Shown here: positions 25,805 to 34,455 of the stretch, piece after piece
Numbering within the stretch: position 1 is the first letter of the stretch
Layout: every line of letters begins with the position of its first letter
Assembly (NCBI RefSeq): GCF_004168585.1
Contig: NZ_PGVH01000047.1
Span: 99,568 to 163,567, forward strand
Reading direction: 5' to 3'
From: Shewanella sp. OPT22
GTDB lineage: Bacteria > Pseudomonadota > Gammaproteobacteria > Enterobacterales > Shewanellaceae
DNA: 64,000 nucleotides
Position numbers and translations under genes: made by a program
Notes under the pieces: generated by a model
Told to the model about the DNA's origin: nothing
The model's database searches: none
The model's input: only the letters and a program-made list of their open reading frames with translations

Positions 25805-27958
25805 ATGGCTGCTGGAGTAGGTAATGCAGGTTACCAGTTTAGTTATCCTGATTTAAAAACGATGAGAGAAACTAAGGGGTGTAGCTTCAGTCACACTGAT
25901 GGACGAAAATTATCTGCAAAAAAAGTTAATGGGGAGATTGCTGTTAAAGTTGAGCGGTTCATGAGTCTAGGTTGGTTTGTTTCAAGCGATCAAAAGAGTT
26001 CAGATATTCAACTGGCTCACAGTTATAAAGTTAAGCTGTTAGCAAACAAAGAAATTCAAGCAGAAGAAATCATTGCTTCTGTTAGCTCTAAAGATGAGTT
26101 AATGACCGTTTTAAAGCAATCTTCATCATCAACTGTATTAGCGGTAGGTTTGTTACTCACAAAGCATGACTCACTACTGAAAATTGAAGGCGATAAAGCT
26201 TCCACTGCAGATTTTGTGAAGCCAGAACTGGAAAACGTTTTTAATAGAGAGTTTATTGTCGAGTTGGCTAAAGTTAAGCCAGAGGTTGTGATCCAATTAC
26301 TACAAGACGTGGATTTTAATCAAGGCCAGTTTAATTTCTTTGAGATTATGTTCGAAGCCTTTGATGAAGCAGATGATAAAGCAGAAATCGCTCGACTTTT
26401 AGATTTGAGAGGTACTTCGGGGAAAGAGAAATTTATCGATTTTCTATGGAAAAAATCATATTCAGAACCTGAAAAAGTATTAAATTATTTATCTTCATTA
26501 TCGTCTTTAGATGTTGATCAAGAAGTTCTGGAGGTTTATTTAAACTCGCTTGAATCATTTGCTATTTCGAGAGAGGGAGAGTTTATAGATCTCTCATTGG
26601 TATCAAGTAATAGACTCAAACTAAGCGAAAGTCACAAACCTAAACTAATTAGAGCGTTCAGTAAATTTCCAATTACAGCAATGCACTTGGTTAATTCAGG
26701 AATATTTGATAGACAGATTAAGATTGATGTCAGCGAATTAGAAGATGTCAGTAAAAAAGATGTTATTGAGTTACTCATCGACCGGTTAGACCCTAAAAGT
26801 GTTAAGGCAAAAGATATTAGAGGAATATTAACATTGATATCTGCTTCTTATCGTGACGAGGTGAAAGTCAAAATATTTGAAACGCTTGCAAATAACCCTA
26901 AATGTGATGCTTCGAGAATGTCAGAGGTATGTCACTTTATGTTTCCTAAGATGTCAGATACAACTCGCACTTTTAGATTAGAACCATCACCGCTTTCTCT
27001 AGATGAAGTAAGAGATATCAGTATGCGCTCGCTCAAGAAGGGTCGCTTGGTCGGAGAAGTTTGCGGTTTCCCACCTTCTTTAATTGAAGGCCGAGAACTC
27101 AAAGTTGTTGAAGAGGCAGCCATTGATCTACCTTCCCCTCAAGCTAAAAAAAGTGCTGTTAAGTTGCCAAGAGGTTTTAATACCCGTCTAGAGTCAGCTT
27201 TGAGTGAGAGTGCAGATAGTGAACAATTAATTAATCTATTGAAGACTCTATCTCCTAGCCAATTCGAACAAGTTTTTTCATCTTATCAGGGTACAGGCTT
27301 AGGTTTCAGTTTAATGGCCGGAGCCAAAAAATCGCTAACAAATAATGAAATTTTATTATTGAAGTTTTTCGCACTTAATAATTCCAGTAATTTGCCTACT
27401 TTATTAAATAATGCTTCTGCAAAAATGAAGGCTACAATTTTTTCTCACCCAGTTTGGAGTCAAGAAGTTGTAAAAAGTGAATGTAAGGCTTTCTTGGGAG
27501 ATAAGCGCATTACTTTCATGGACGATTTAACCGCAAATTATCTACTGACTTTGAAACCTGACGAGTTGCATCAAGTCATTCAACTACTCAGTCAAGATGA
27601 TGCTGGAAAGAGTATCGTCAAACATTTCGTTAAATGGCTGCCAGATAAAGCACTGAATCCAGAACAATTTGGTTTAGAAAATACGATAAAAGGCTCTGGT
27701 GAAACATATCTTAAAGAAGTATTCCAAAAATTAACTAAGCCACAAAAAGTTATGGTTTTGACTAAAGTGGTTAAATTAATTAAAGATGGTTCTTGTGATA
27801 AAGGGGTAATTCATTTAATCGAAAATACCGAACTTTTAGAGGCTCTGTTTGAAGATGAAATACAGTCGGAATTTAAACTGAATGAAAACCCTCAATTTAT
27901 TAATGATTTCCTTGAGCTAGTTACAGAAGTTAATAAAATGAAGCTGGGCGAAGAGTGA
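25805..27958 (+). CDS. 717-aa helical orphan protein
   Basis: Soluble, no signal peptide, no TM. Residues 1-65 are a Gly/Ser-containing leader (GVGNAGYQFSYPDLKTMRET); the rest is helix-turn-helix repeats of about 30-40 residues with recurring xxLLxxL patterns (VVIQLLQDVDFNQGQFNFFE, LPTLLNNASAKMKATIF, HQVIQLLSQDDAGKSIVKHF), suggestive of an alpha-solenoid. No catalytic motif recognised. It stands alone between a TonB receptor and small secreted proteins. Scaffold or secreted effector are possible, without evidence of a secretion signal. Confidence 0.6.
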   Translation: MAAGVGNAGYQFSYPDLKTMRETKGCSFSHTDGRKLSAKKVNGEIAVKVERFMSLGWFVSSDQKSSDIQLAHSYKVKLLANKEIQAEEIIASVSSKDELMTVLKQSSSSTVLAVGLLLTKHDSLLKIEGDKASTADFVKPELENVFNREFIVELAKVKPEVVIQLLQDVDFNQGQFNFFEIMFEAFDEADDKAEIARLLDLRGTSGKEKFIDFLWKKSYSEPEKVLNYLSSLSSLDVDQEVLEVYLNSLESFAISREGEFIDLSLVSSNRLKLSESHKPKLIRAFSKFPITAMHLVNSGIFDRQIKIDVSELEDVSKKDVIELLIDRLDPKSVKAKDIRGILTLISASYRDEVKVKIFETLANNPKCDASRMSEVCHFMFPKMSDTTRTFRLEPSPLSLDEVRDISMRSLKKGRLVGEVCGFPPSLIEGRELKVVEEAAIDLPSPQAKKSAVKLPRGFNTRLESALSESADSEQLINLLKTLSPSQFEQVFSSYQGTGLGFSLMAGAKKSLTNNEILLLKFFALNNSSNLPTLLNNASAKMKATIFSHPVWSQEVVKSECKAFLGDKRITFMDDLTANYLLTLKPDELHQVIQLLSQDDAGKSIVKHFVKWLPDKALNPEQFGLENTIKGSGETYLKEVFQKLTKPQKVMVLTKVVKLIKDGSCDKGVIHLIENTELLEALFEDEIQSEFKLNENPQFINDFLELVTEVNKMKLGEE

Positions 27959-28119
27959 ATGGTATCATCAAAGTGAGGGGTACCCTAAGCCTTACAGAAA
28001 TCAAGTTACAGCTGATCGTAAATGTTCAATTTTGAGTATAATTCTGTCTAGAAAAACCAACTGATGATAAGGCTTAATGAAAGCCAGTATTTTATTAACT
28101 GGCTAGTATGAAATGAGGC

Positions 28120-28584
28120 TTATATGGTCTTACAAGAATCGATAAAAATATACTTTATTGGATTATCAATTCCTTCATAAAACGTTACATTAGCAACATA
28201 GCTCGAACCTTGGGACTCATTTTTGGCTTTTTTGATATAAAATGAATGATCTGAACTTGGTACATTGGTAATTTCATACCCATTACTGCTACTCGCTTTA
28301 GGGTGGGCATTCCTAAAATGACATTGAATACCTGGAAATGCACCTGAAGCTTCTACCATTCCTGTAAAATCTACTTTAACAGAGCTATTTCCAGCAATAT
28401 GCTTGTCATGATCGTAGGCTTTACAAGTAAAAGTACTAGAGCCGGGTGCCGTTGGAACTAAAGAACATGTATCAGCAACGCTCAAAATGGAATCTACACT
28501 TTGAGCACTCGGATTTTGAGCTGCTAGGGCTAATCCTGAATTAAAGGCTAACGTTATAAAAGCAATTGTGGCTAACTTTTTCAT
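28120..28584 (-). CDS. small exported protein, paralogue of the next gene
   Basis: 154 aa from ATG 28584, chosen because GAGGAAAG precedes it and a signal peptide (MKKLATIAFITLAFNSGLAL) begins there. Mature part has cysteine landmarks: CSLVPTAPGSSTFTCKAYD, IQCHFRNAHP and a final SCKTI. The spacing and surrounding residues match the neighbouring lipoprotein (28665-29117), so they are diverged tandem copies. Likely periplasmic or secreted, beta-rich. Function unknown. Confidence 0.7.
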   Translation of the reverse strand: MKKLATIAFITLAFNSGLALAAQNPSAQSVDSILSVADTCSLVPTAPGSSTFTCKAYDHDKHIAGNSSVKVDFTGMVEASGAFPGIQCHFRNAHPKASSSNGYEITNVPSSDHSFYIKKAKNESQGSSYVANVTFYEGIDNPIKYIFIDSCKTI

Positions 28585-28664
28585 TACACTTTCCTCGTAA
28601 TCGTCTAAAGAAGATCCTCGATGGCTGAACAATGAGCTTAGATCGATTTACAAGTAATGTATGG

Positions 28665-29117
28665 TTAATTTTCATTAACTCTGCAACTCACTGTTATATG
28701 GCTTTTAATATGAAGTCCGCTTGCTTCAAATTTCATATAGACTTGTGGGGTTCGTATTGGACGTTTGTAGTTGATGGTAAATCTATGATTTTCGATTGCA
28801 TCAATACTATAATTTTGAGCAAATGTGGGCTCAGCTCTAAGTGGTCGATAATTTTTAAATTTGCAAAATAATGGCTTATCTTGTGGGTTAACAGGATAAA
28901 TATTACTGATATCAAGTTTAAGAAAATTGTGATTTATTGGGTCAACTTTATAAATAGTACAACTAAAATATTGATTGGATTTATCAACAGCTGACAAAGT
29001 ACAGATTTTATCGTCATTTACTTTATTTATTAAATGGAAGTCATTGAGGTGAATGGGGGGGATGTTTTGACAGCTGCAAAGTAAAAATGCGGACAAAAAC
29101 AAAGTTATCTTTTTCAT
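28665..29117 (-). CDS. small lipoprotein, paralogue of the previous gene
   Basis: 150 aa. Signal peptide with lipobox FLLCSC. Mature part mirrors 28120-28584: CTLSAVDKSNQYFSCTIYKV against CSLVPTAPGSSTFTCKAY, PLFCKFKNYRP against GIQCHFRNAHP, and a late ITVSCRVNEN against FIDSCKTI. The pattern suggests one shared fold with conserved disulfides. The start is the ATG after a GGAGATAAAG ribosome site. Function unknown. Confidence 0.7.
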   Translation of the reverse strand: MKKITLFLSAFLLCSCQNIPPIHLNDFHLINKVNDDKICTLSAVDKSNQYFSCTIYKVDPINHNFLKLDISNIYPVNPQDKPLFCKFKNYRPLRAEPTFAQNYSIDAIENHRFTINYKRPIRTPQVYMKFEASGLHIKSHITVSCRVNEN

Positions 29118-29198
29118 AAACTTTATCTCCAGTTAGGGAATAGGATTACCCTGTAATTACTGCTAAACTAACGCAAAAATGGGTTTTGAGGAATACTT

Positions 29199-29447
29199 TT
29201 GGAATTAATGAACATTGCCCGTGTACGTTGGGCTTGTCGCCGAGGGATGCTTGAGTTAGATGTGATTTTTCAACCTTTTGTTGAAAAGCATTACGAGAAC
29301 CTTTCTAAAGAAGATAAGGCAACTTTCATTCGATTATTGGAATGTGAAGATCCTGAATTATTTGCGTGGTTTATGGGGCATGAAGATTGCTCTGATAGTG
29401 AACTCGCTGAAATGGTGATAAAAGTTCGTGGTCGACCAAAGCCATAG
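29199..29447 (+). CDS. sdhE: SdhE, FAD assembly factor for succinate dehydrogenase (YgfY)
   Basis: 82 aa with the diagnostic RRGMLELD motif that contacts the SdhA flavin, plus LLECEDPELFAWFMGHE. It binds SdhA and promotes covalent FAD attachment; earlier described as CptB antitoxin. The TTG at 29199 is chosen over the ATG at 29208: GAGGA lies 6 nt before it, and the resulting N-terminus matches E. coli SdhE in length. It overlaps ygfX and lies opposite nadB, the usual arrangement in this order. Confidence 0.93.
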   Translation: MELMNIARVRWACRRGMLELDVIFQPFVEKHYENLSKEDKATFIRLLECEDPELFAWFMGHEDCSDSELAEMVIKVRGRPKP

Positions 29448-29871
29448 TTTTTACCTTACTTCATCGTTACAACAAAAGCTGTCAAAGCTTGTCTTGGCGG
29501 CTTTTTGTTTATTTACACTTTACTTTTGGCCACAACGTTTTGAATTGTGGCTAATTCAAGTTGTAATTGCTATCGCGATTTGCAGTTACTTTTCCTATGC
29601 GATTTATCGCCTTAAATCATATAAATGCTCTTTTTCTCTTCATTCACGTAATTTATTCAAATTCGCTAATAATCCAAATGAGTTTGAGTGTAAGGTGTTA
29701 TGGGTTTCACCTTTATTGTGTGCTTTTTATATATTACCAAATACTGAGGTTGAAGACCAAACAGGAAAATCACAATTTATCATTGTCTGGAGAGATATGC
29801 TGAGCGACTCGAACTTTCGTCATCTGAGTCGCTTGCTTTTGTATATTAGAAGGAATCAGGCGTCAGGATAG
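29428..29871 (+). CDS. ygfX: YgfX/CptA-like inner-membrane protein
   Basis: 147 aa. Two adjacent TM helices near the N-terminus ([14 protein letters not shown] and [19 protein letters not shown]) and a soluble C-terminal part ending [11 protein letters not shown], the organisation of YgfX. The GTG start overlaps the end of sdhE by 20 bases, so the pair is translationally coupled as in other gammaproteobacteria. YgfX was reported as a membrane toxin (CptA) affecting cytoskeletal proteins, though that is debated. Its 3' end overlaps nadB tail-to-tail by 26 bases. Confidence 0.8.
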   Translation: MVDQSHSFYLTSSLQQKLSKLVLAAFCLFTLYFWPQRFELWLIQVVIAIAICSYFSYAIYRLKSYKCSFSLHSRNLFKFANNPNEFECKVLWVSPLLCAFYILPNTEVEDQTGKSQFIIVWRDMLSDSNFRHLSRLLLYIRRNQASG

Positions 29872-31456
29872 TTGGCTTTGGGTTATCCTCTTTTGTTGGG
29901 TAATCTGTATTGAAGTGTAAGCCTCGACTTTCTTTTCTGTCCATTGCACTACGAATGATCAATTCTGCCACTTGTACTAGGTTACGAAGTTCAAGCAAGT
30001 TATTACTTACTCTAAAGTTACTGTAATACTCTTGGATTTCTTGCTGTAACATTTGACAGCGGCGTAATGCGCGCTCTAAACGTTTATTGGTTCGAACAAT
30101 ACCTACATAATCCCACATAAACAGTCTTAACTCATGCCAGTTATGAGCAATGACGACTTCTTCGTCAGAATTCGATACTTGACTTTCATCCCATGCCGGC
30201 AATGTCTCAGGGAGTGAAATTGATTCAATATTGGCAATAATGTGTTCTGAAGCAGAACGGGCATAAACAATACACTCTAATAAAGAGTTACTCGCTAGGC
30301 GGTTTGCTCCATGTAACCCAGTATAAGACACTTCACCGACAGCATATAAACCATCAACATCTGTTTTTCCATCCAGATCGATCATGACACCGCCACAGGT
30401 ATAGTGAGCAGCTGGTACCACTGGTATTGGCTGCTCAGTGATATCAATACCAAGCTCTAAACAGCGGTGATAGATCGTCGGAAAATGTTTAATCACAAAT
30501 TCAGTGGGCTTATGGGTGATATCGAGATACATACAATCAACACCTAGGCGCTTGATCTCAAAATCAATAGCTTGAGCAACAATGTCACGTGGTGCAAGTT
30601 CTGCTCTCTCATCGAAATCGGGCATAAAGCGAGAGCCATCAGGCCGACGTAAAACGGCGCCTTCACCTCGTAATGCTTCTGTGAGTAAGAAGTTTCTGGC
30701 ATCAGGGTGATATAAGCATGTTGGGTGGAATTGGTTAAACTCCATATTGGCAACTCGGCAGCCAGCACGCCATGCCATTGCTATACCATCACCACTGGAC
30801 ACGTCTGGATTCGATGTATATTGATAGACTTTTGAACACCCACCTGTTGCAAGTACCACTGACTTGGCCTTAATGGTTTCTACATGCTCAATATCTCGAT
30901 TCCAAACATAAGCGCCCAAAACTCTATTTGAGCCTTCACCAAACTTTTGTGTAGTGAGCAAATCTACAGCATTGTAGCGCTCTAAAACGGTAATGTTTGG
31001 GTGAGTGAGCGCTTGCTGTTGAAGCGTTAATTGAATCTCTTTGCCTGTAGCATCAGCTGTATGGAGAATGCGACGGTGGCTATGACCGCCTTCACGAGTC
31101 AAATGGTATTCTGTACCTTCATCATCTCGATCTAAGTCACGATCAAAGCTGACCCCGTTTTTAATCAACCATAAAATAGCTTCTTTACTGTTTTCGATGG
31201 TATGTCTAACACCTTTATCTTCACAAAGGCCACCGCCTGCTATTTTTGTATCTCTTATATGGGCTTCAACAGTATCATTATCATCAAAAACAGCGGCTAT
31301 TCCACCTTGAGCATAATAGGTAGAACCTTCTGAAAGTTTTGATTTTGAGACTAAAATTACTTTACACTGCTTAGCTAGATTTAATGCTATAGTCAGACCG
31401 GCGGCACCACTACCAATTACCAATACATCTGATTGGTGTTCATTTAACTGTGTCAT
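29846..31456 (-). CDS. nadB: L-aspartate oxidase
   Basis: 536 aa, the family's usual length. It oxidises L-aspartate to iminoaspartate with FAD, the first step of de novo NAD synthesis (NadA follows). N-terminal Rossmann motif [15 protein letters not shown], then [23 protein letters not shown], and the substrate/FAD region [20 protein letters not shown] then [15 protein letters not shown]. The C-terminal helical domain ([20 protein letters not shown]) is complete. It diverges from rpoE, the common arrangement in gammaproteobacteria. Cytoplasmic. Confidence 0.97.
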   Translation of the reverse strand: MTQLNEHQSDVLVIGSGAAGLTIALNLAKQCKVILVSKSKLSEGSTYYAQGGIAAVFDDNDTVEAHIRDTKIAGGGLCEDKGVRHTIENSKEAILWLIKNGVSFDRDLDRDDEGTEYHLTREGGHSHRRILHTADATGKEIQLTLQQQALTHPNITVLERYNAVDLLTTQKFGEGSNRVLGAYVWNRDIEHVETIKAKSVVLATGGCSKVYQYTSNPDVSSGDGIAMAWRAGCRVANMEFNQFHPTCLYHPDARNFLLTEALRGEGAVLRRPDGSRFMPDFDERAELAPRDIVAQAIDFEIKRLGVDCMYLDITHKPTEFVIKHFPTIYHRCLELGIDITEQPIPVVPAAHYTCGGVMIDLDGKTDVDGLYAVGEVSYTGLHGANRLASNSLLECIVYARSASEHIIANIESISLPETLPAWDESQVSNSDEEVVIAHNWHELRLFMWDYVGIVRTNKRLERALRRCQMLQQEIQEYYSNFRVSNNLLELRNLVQVAELIIRSAMDRKESRGLHFNTDYPTKEDNPKPTILTPDSF

Positions 31457-31540
31457 CGACTAAATTGCTATTTAAAAGAATACCTATAATGGTAAATCAA
31501 AAGTGATTTTAATGCTGTAGCATTTTTTTAATATATCTGA

Positions 31541-31567
31541 GAACTTTTTCAAATCGCGTGTGTCTAC
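31541..31567 (+). promoter_or_regulatory. predicted sigma-E promoter of the rpoE operon
   Basis: GAACTT at 31541, 15 nt spacer, GTCTAC at 31562, matching the E. coli sigma-E consensus (GGAACTT - 15/16 - GTCTAA). It lies 87 nt before rpoE, implying autoregulation as in E. coli rpoEp2. Confidence 0.65.
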
Positions 31568-31653
31568 TATGTAACTGGAAAAAATAATACAGTTAAGAGA
31601 TATTTCGAGCGACTGAGAAATCAGCAACTAGGATTGAGGAGTAGTCGGCTCGG

Positions 31654-32232
31654 ATGAGTGGACAGAATAACGATCAAATAATAATTGAACGAGTACAACA
31701 GGGTGATAAACAAGCATATAACCTGTTAGTGCAAAAGTATCAGAGTAAAGTGTTAAGCCTTATTTCACGTTTTGTGAGAAATCAGGCTGATGCCGCTGAT
31801 GTTGCTCAAGAAGCTTTTATTAAAGCTTATCGAGCACTGCCTAACTTTAGAGGTGAAAGTGCGTTTTATACTTGGTTGTACCGAATTGCGGTCAATACTG
31901 CGAAAAATTACTTAGTCTCACAGGGGCGTAAGGCGCCTGCGAATGATGTAGATGCAGAGGAGGCCGAATATTATGACGGCAGTGATGCACTTAAGGAATT
32001 TGCTTCACCTGAAAGGTTATTGCTTTCAAGTGAAATGAAAAAAGTGATTTTTGATACGTTGGAGACACTTCCCGAGGAGTTAAGGATGGCCTTAACATTG
32101 AGGGAACTTGAAGGTATGAGTTATGAAGATATTGCGAACATTATGGAATGCCCTGTGGGTACCGTACGTTCAAGAATCTTTAGAGCTCGCGAAGCCATCG
32201 ATAAAGTGCTTCAACCGCTATTGGAAGAGTAA
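31654..32232 (+). CDS. rpoE: RNA polymerase sigma-E factor (sigma-24)
   Basis: 192 aa. Region 2 (ADAADVAQEAFIKAYRALPN, then FRGESAFYTWLYRIAVNTAK) and region 4 (LPEELRMALTLRELEGMSYE, then DIANIMECPVGTVRSRIFRA) of an ECF sigma factor. It directs the envelope-stress response and is held by RseA until outer-membrane protein misfolding triggers RseA cleavage. First gene of rpoE-rseA-rseB-rseC. The ATG at 31654 follows a short purine-rich leader (GGAGTAG). Complete. Confidence 0.97.
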   Translation: MSGQNNDQIIIERVQQGDKQAYNLLVQKYQSKVLSLISRFVRNQADAADVAQEAFIKAYRALPNFRGESAFYTWLYRIAVNTAKNYLVSQGRKAPANDVDAEEAEYYDGSDALKEFASPERLLLSSEMKKVIFDTLETLPEELRMALTLRELEGMSYEDIANIMECPVGTVRSRIFRAREAIDKVLQPLLEE

Positions 32233-32246
32233 TAAACAGGTGTGTA

Positions 32247-32876
32247 ATGGATAAATTTGAGAAAGAGTGGGTATCCTCTGCTGTAGATGGTGCTCTTGAT
32301 GAACAAGCAATTAGCATGCTTGCATCAGACGAGCAGTCACAAAAACAGTGGCAACGCTATCACATAATTGGTGATGCATTGCGTGATGACCTACCTGAGA
32401 CTATGCCACTAGATTTATCAGCAAATATTGCTGCAGCGCTTGAAAATGAGCCAGAAATCGTAGCGCCTGTTACAAAAGCTACGGCTACACAAGGAGAGGC
32501 AGTTACATCTGGAAATGTAGTAACGTTAGCTTCTAGAGTCGTACCTATGGTGAAGCAATTTGGTCAATATGCCATTGCCGCATCAGTTGCTGTTTTTGCA
32601 GTTATTGGGGTACAGGATTATCAAGATCAATCTGATATTGATAACAACCCATTACCTGTTGTGAATACAATGCCACTTGTAGGTAGTGCTTCTCCGGTAA
32701 GTTTACAGGCAGAACCTGCATCATCAGCATTGAGTCAACAAGAATATAACGATAAAATCAACCAGCAACGTCGTCGAATTAATGCTTATATTCAAGACCA
32801 TATGTTGCAACAACGATTAAATACTGGAGCACAGGAACAAGACTCAAACGAGCTTGTACCTCAGAACGAGCAATAG
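32247..32876 (+). CDS. rseA: anti-sigma-E factor RseA
   Basis: 209 aa. The N-terminal domain (EKEWVSSAVDGALDEQAISM, then WQRYHIIGDALRDDLP) is the sigma-E binding RseA_N fold. A single TM helix (about residues 113-125, YAIAASVAVFAVIGV) is followed by a periplasmic tail of ~80 residues ending in Gln-rich sequence. It is an inner-membrane protein cleaved by DegS and RseP under stress; RseB binds the periplasmic part. It begins 14 bp after rpoE. Confidence 0.93.
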   Translation: MDKFEKEWVSSAVDGALDEQAISMLASDEQSQKQWQRYHIIGDALRDDLPETMPLDLSANIAAALENEPEIVAPVTKATATQGEAVTSGNVVTLASRVVPMVKQFGQYAIAASVAVFAVIGVQDYQDQSDIDNNPLPVVNTMPLVGSASPVSLQAEPASSALSQQEYNDKINQQRRRINAYIQDHMLQQRLNTGAQEQDSNELVPQNEQ

Positions 32877-32884
32877 GAGTTCAT

Positions 32885-33820
32885 TTGCGTTCCCTTTTGT
32901 TAATACTATCTATCATAGTATTCCCTGCATTTGCACAAGACGAACTTTCAGCGAAGGCTTGGCTCGATAAAATGAGCCAAGCCCTTCAACAAACACAATT
33001 CAAAGCATCTATGATCGAAGTTCAGTCCGATCATATTCGCCCTTTGGTTTATTTACATGGTGTAGTTAATAAGCAGGAAGTGGCTTTCTTAGAGTACTTA
33101 AACGGGCCACCACAAAAAGCGATTCGTGTTGGTGAGCAAGTTACTTTTCTTGAGAATGAACAACCACCATACAGTGTCAAAGCTCAACGAATAGACGGTT
33201 TGTGGCCACAAGTCTTTGCTGAAGACATCAACTTGCTCTCTAACAGTTATCAATTTGTGCTTGGCGGCCGTAACAGAATCGCAGGTCGACCTGGGCAACT
33301 GGTTCGAATTATACCAAATGATGATTTTCGTTATGGATATCAGCTCTGGTTAGATATGGAGAATTATTTACCACTTCGTTTAGATACCATTAGCTCAGAC
33401 AAGCATTTGCTTGAGCAATTAATGGTGATTGAAATGGGGGTTATGGATGAAACGCCTGAAATACTGCAAGAAGCGGCTGATCGTAATTGGCCTAGCGCAG
33501 CGAAACAGTTACCCCATAAAAGTGTGATCAAGTGGAAGTTCAATTGGTTACCAAAAGGCTTTAAGGTTCTGGTGCAAGATCATCATAGTCTATATGGAAG
33601 TCGAAAACCTGTTGAATATATAGGTATCAGTGATGGTATCGCTAATATTTCTGTATATATAGCAAGGGCTGGAGATACAGAGTTGCCAGAAGCATTAAAT
33701 GCTCGTAACGGTTTATCTGTGGTAACAGATAAAGTCGGCGACGCGGAAGTTGTTGTAATAGGTCAAGTACCTACTGAAACGCTTACGAGTATCGCTAAAA
33801 GTCTAACGCTCGCAGAGTAG
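32885..33820 (+). CDS. rseB: periplasmic sigma-E regulator RseB
   Basis: 311 aa. Starts at TTG 32885 with AGGAG placed 4-5 nt before it. Signal peptide MRSLLLILSIIVFPAFAQ. The N-terminal lipoprotein-localisation-like fold (AKAWLDKMSQALQQTQFKAS, then YLNGPPQKAIRVGE) and C-terminal MucB/RseB domain (INLLSNSYQFVLGGRNRIAG, GYQLWLDMENYLPLRLDTIS) are both present. It binds the RseA periplasmic domain and blocks DegS cleavage until displaced by LPS intermediates. Begins 8 bp after rseA. Confidence 0.95.
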   Translation: MRSLLLILSIIVFPAFAQDELSAKAWLDKMSQALQQTQFKASMIEVQSDHIRPLVYLHGVVNKQEVAFLEYLNGPPQKAIRVGEQVTFLENEQPPYSVKAQRIDGLWPQVFAEDINLLSNSYQFVLGGRNRIAGRPGQLVRIIPNDDFRYGYQLWLDMENYLPLRLDTISSDKHLLEQLMVIEMGVMDETPEILQEAADRNWPSAAKQLPHKSVIKWKFNWLPKGFKVLVQDHHSLYGSRKPVEYIGISDGIANISVYIARAGDTELPEALNARNGLSVVTDKVGDAEVVVIGQVPTETLTSIAKSLTLAE

Positions 33821-33831
33821 AGTATCTCTTT

Positions 33832-34305
33832 ATGATGGAAGAACTGGCCAAAGTGGTCTCTGATTCAGAAGATGGTTGGGTTTCCGTTGAAGTCGAGTTA
33901 AAGAGTGCGTGCCATAGTTGTCATAACGATGAAAACTGTGGCACCGCTGCTGTAGCAAAAGCTTTCTCTCCAAAAACTCAAGCGTTCGCTATTCAAACTC
34001 AAGTTCCCGTCAAAATTGGTGAAATGGTAAAGATTGGTTTGCCAGAATCGGTTGTGCTAAAAGCAGCTGCGTTGGTCTATTTGTTGCCATTATTTGGTTT
34101 TTTCGCCAGTGCTTTTTTGGGAACATTTCTATTTGAAAAGTTAGGCATAGTAGTTCCCTTTACTCAATCAGCAGATATACCTACGACTTTGTTTGGAGGG
34201 CTGGGAGCATTTATCGCTTGGCTATTCGGTCGCATTCAAGCGAAAAATATTGAATCCATTGCCCAACCTGTAATTTTATCCAGATTAGGCCATCAGATTA
34301 ATTGA
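33832..34305 (+). CDS. rseC: sigma-E operon membrane protein RseC
   Basis: 157 aa. N-terminal cysteine cluster ACHSCHNDENCG, a small beta domain (PVKIGEMVKIGLPESVVLKA), then two TM helices (LVYLLPLFGFFASAFLGTFL and LFGGLGAFIAWLFGRIQA), the standard RseC/MucC layout. E. coli RseC modulates sigma-E mildly and is linked to the Rnf/SoxR-reducing system. Last gene of the operon, 11 bp after rseB. Confidence 0.92.
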   Translation: MMEELAKVVSDSEDGWVSVEVELKSACHSCHNDENCGTAAVAKAFSPKTQAFAIQTQVPVKIGEMVKIGLPESVVLKAAALVYLLPLFGFFASAFLGTFLFEKLGIVVPFTQSADIPTTLFGGLGAFIAWLFGRIQAKNIESIAQPVILSRLGHQIN

Positions 34306-34455
34306 ACTGATTGGTATCTGTCTCGCAATCGGGTACAATTCACCACTTTTAGTTTTCTCAAAGCTCGCCAAGTCTATTTACGCATGTTTTTTACATGAAA
34401 ATAGCTTGCCGAGTGTAATGCCCCTTTGGGTAATTAGCATTAGTTACAGAGCATA

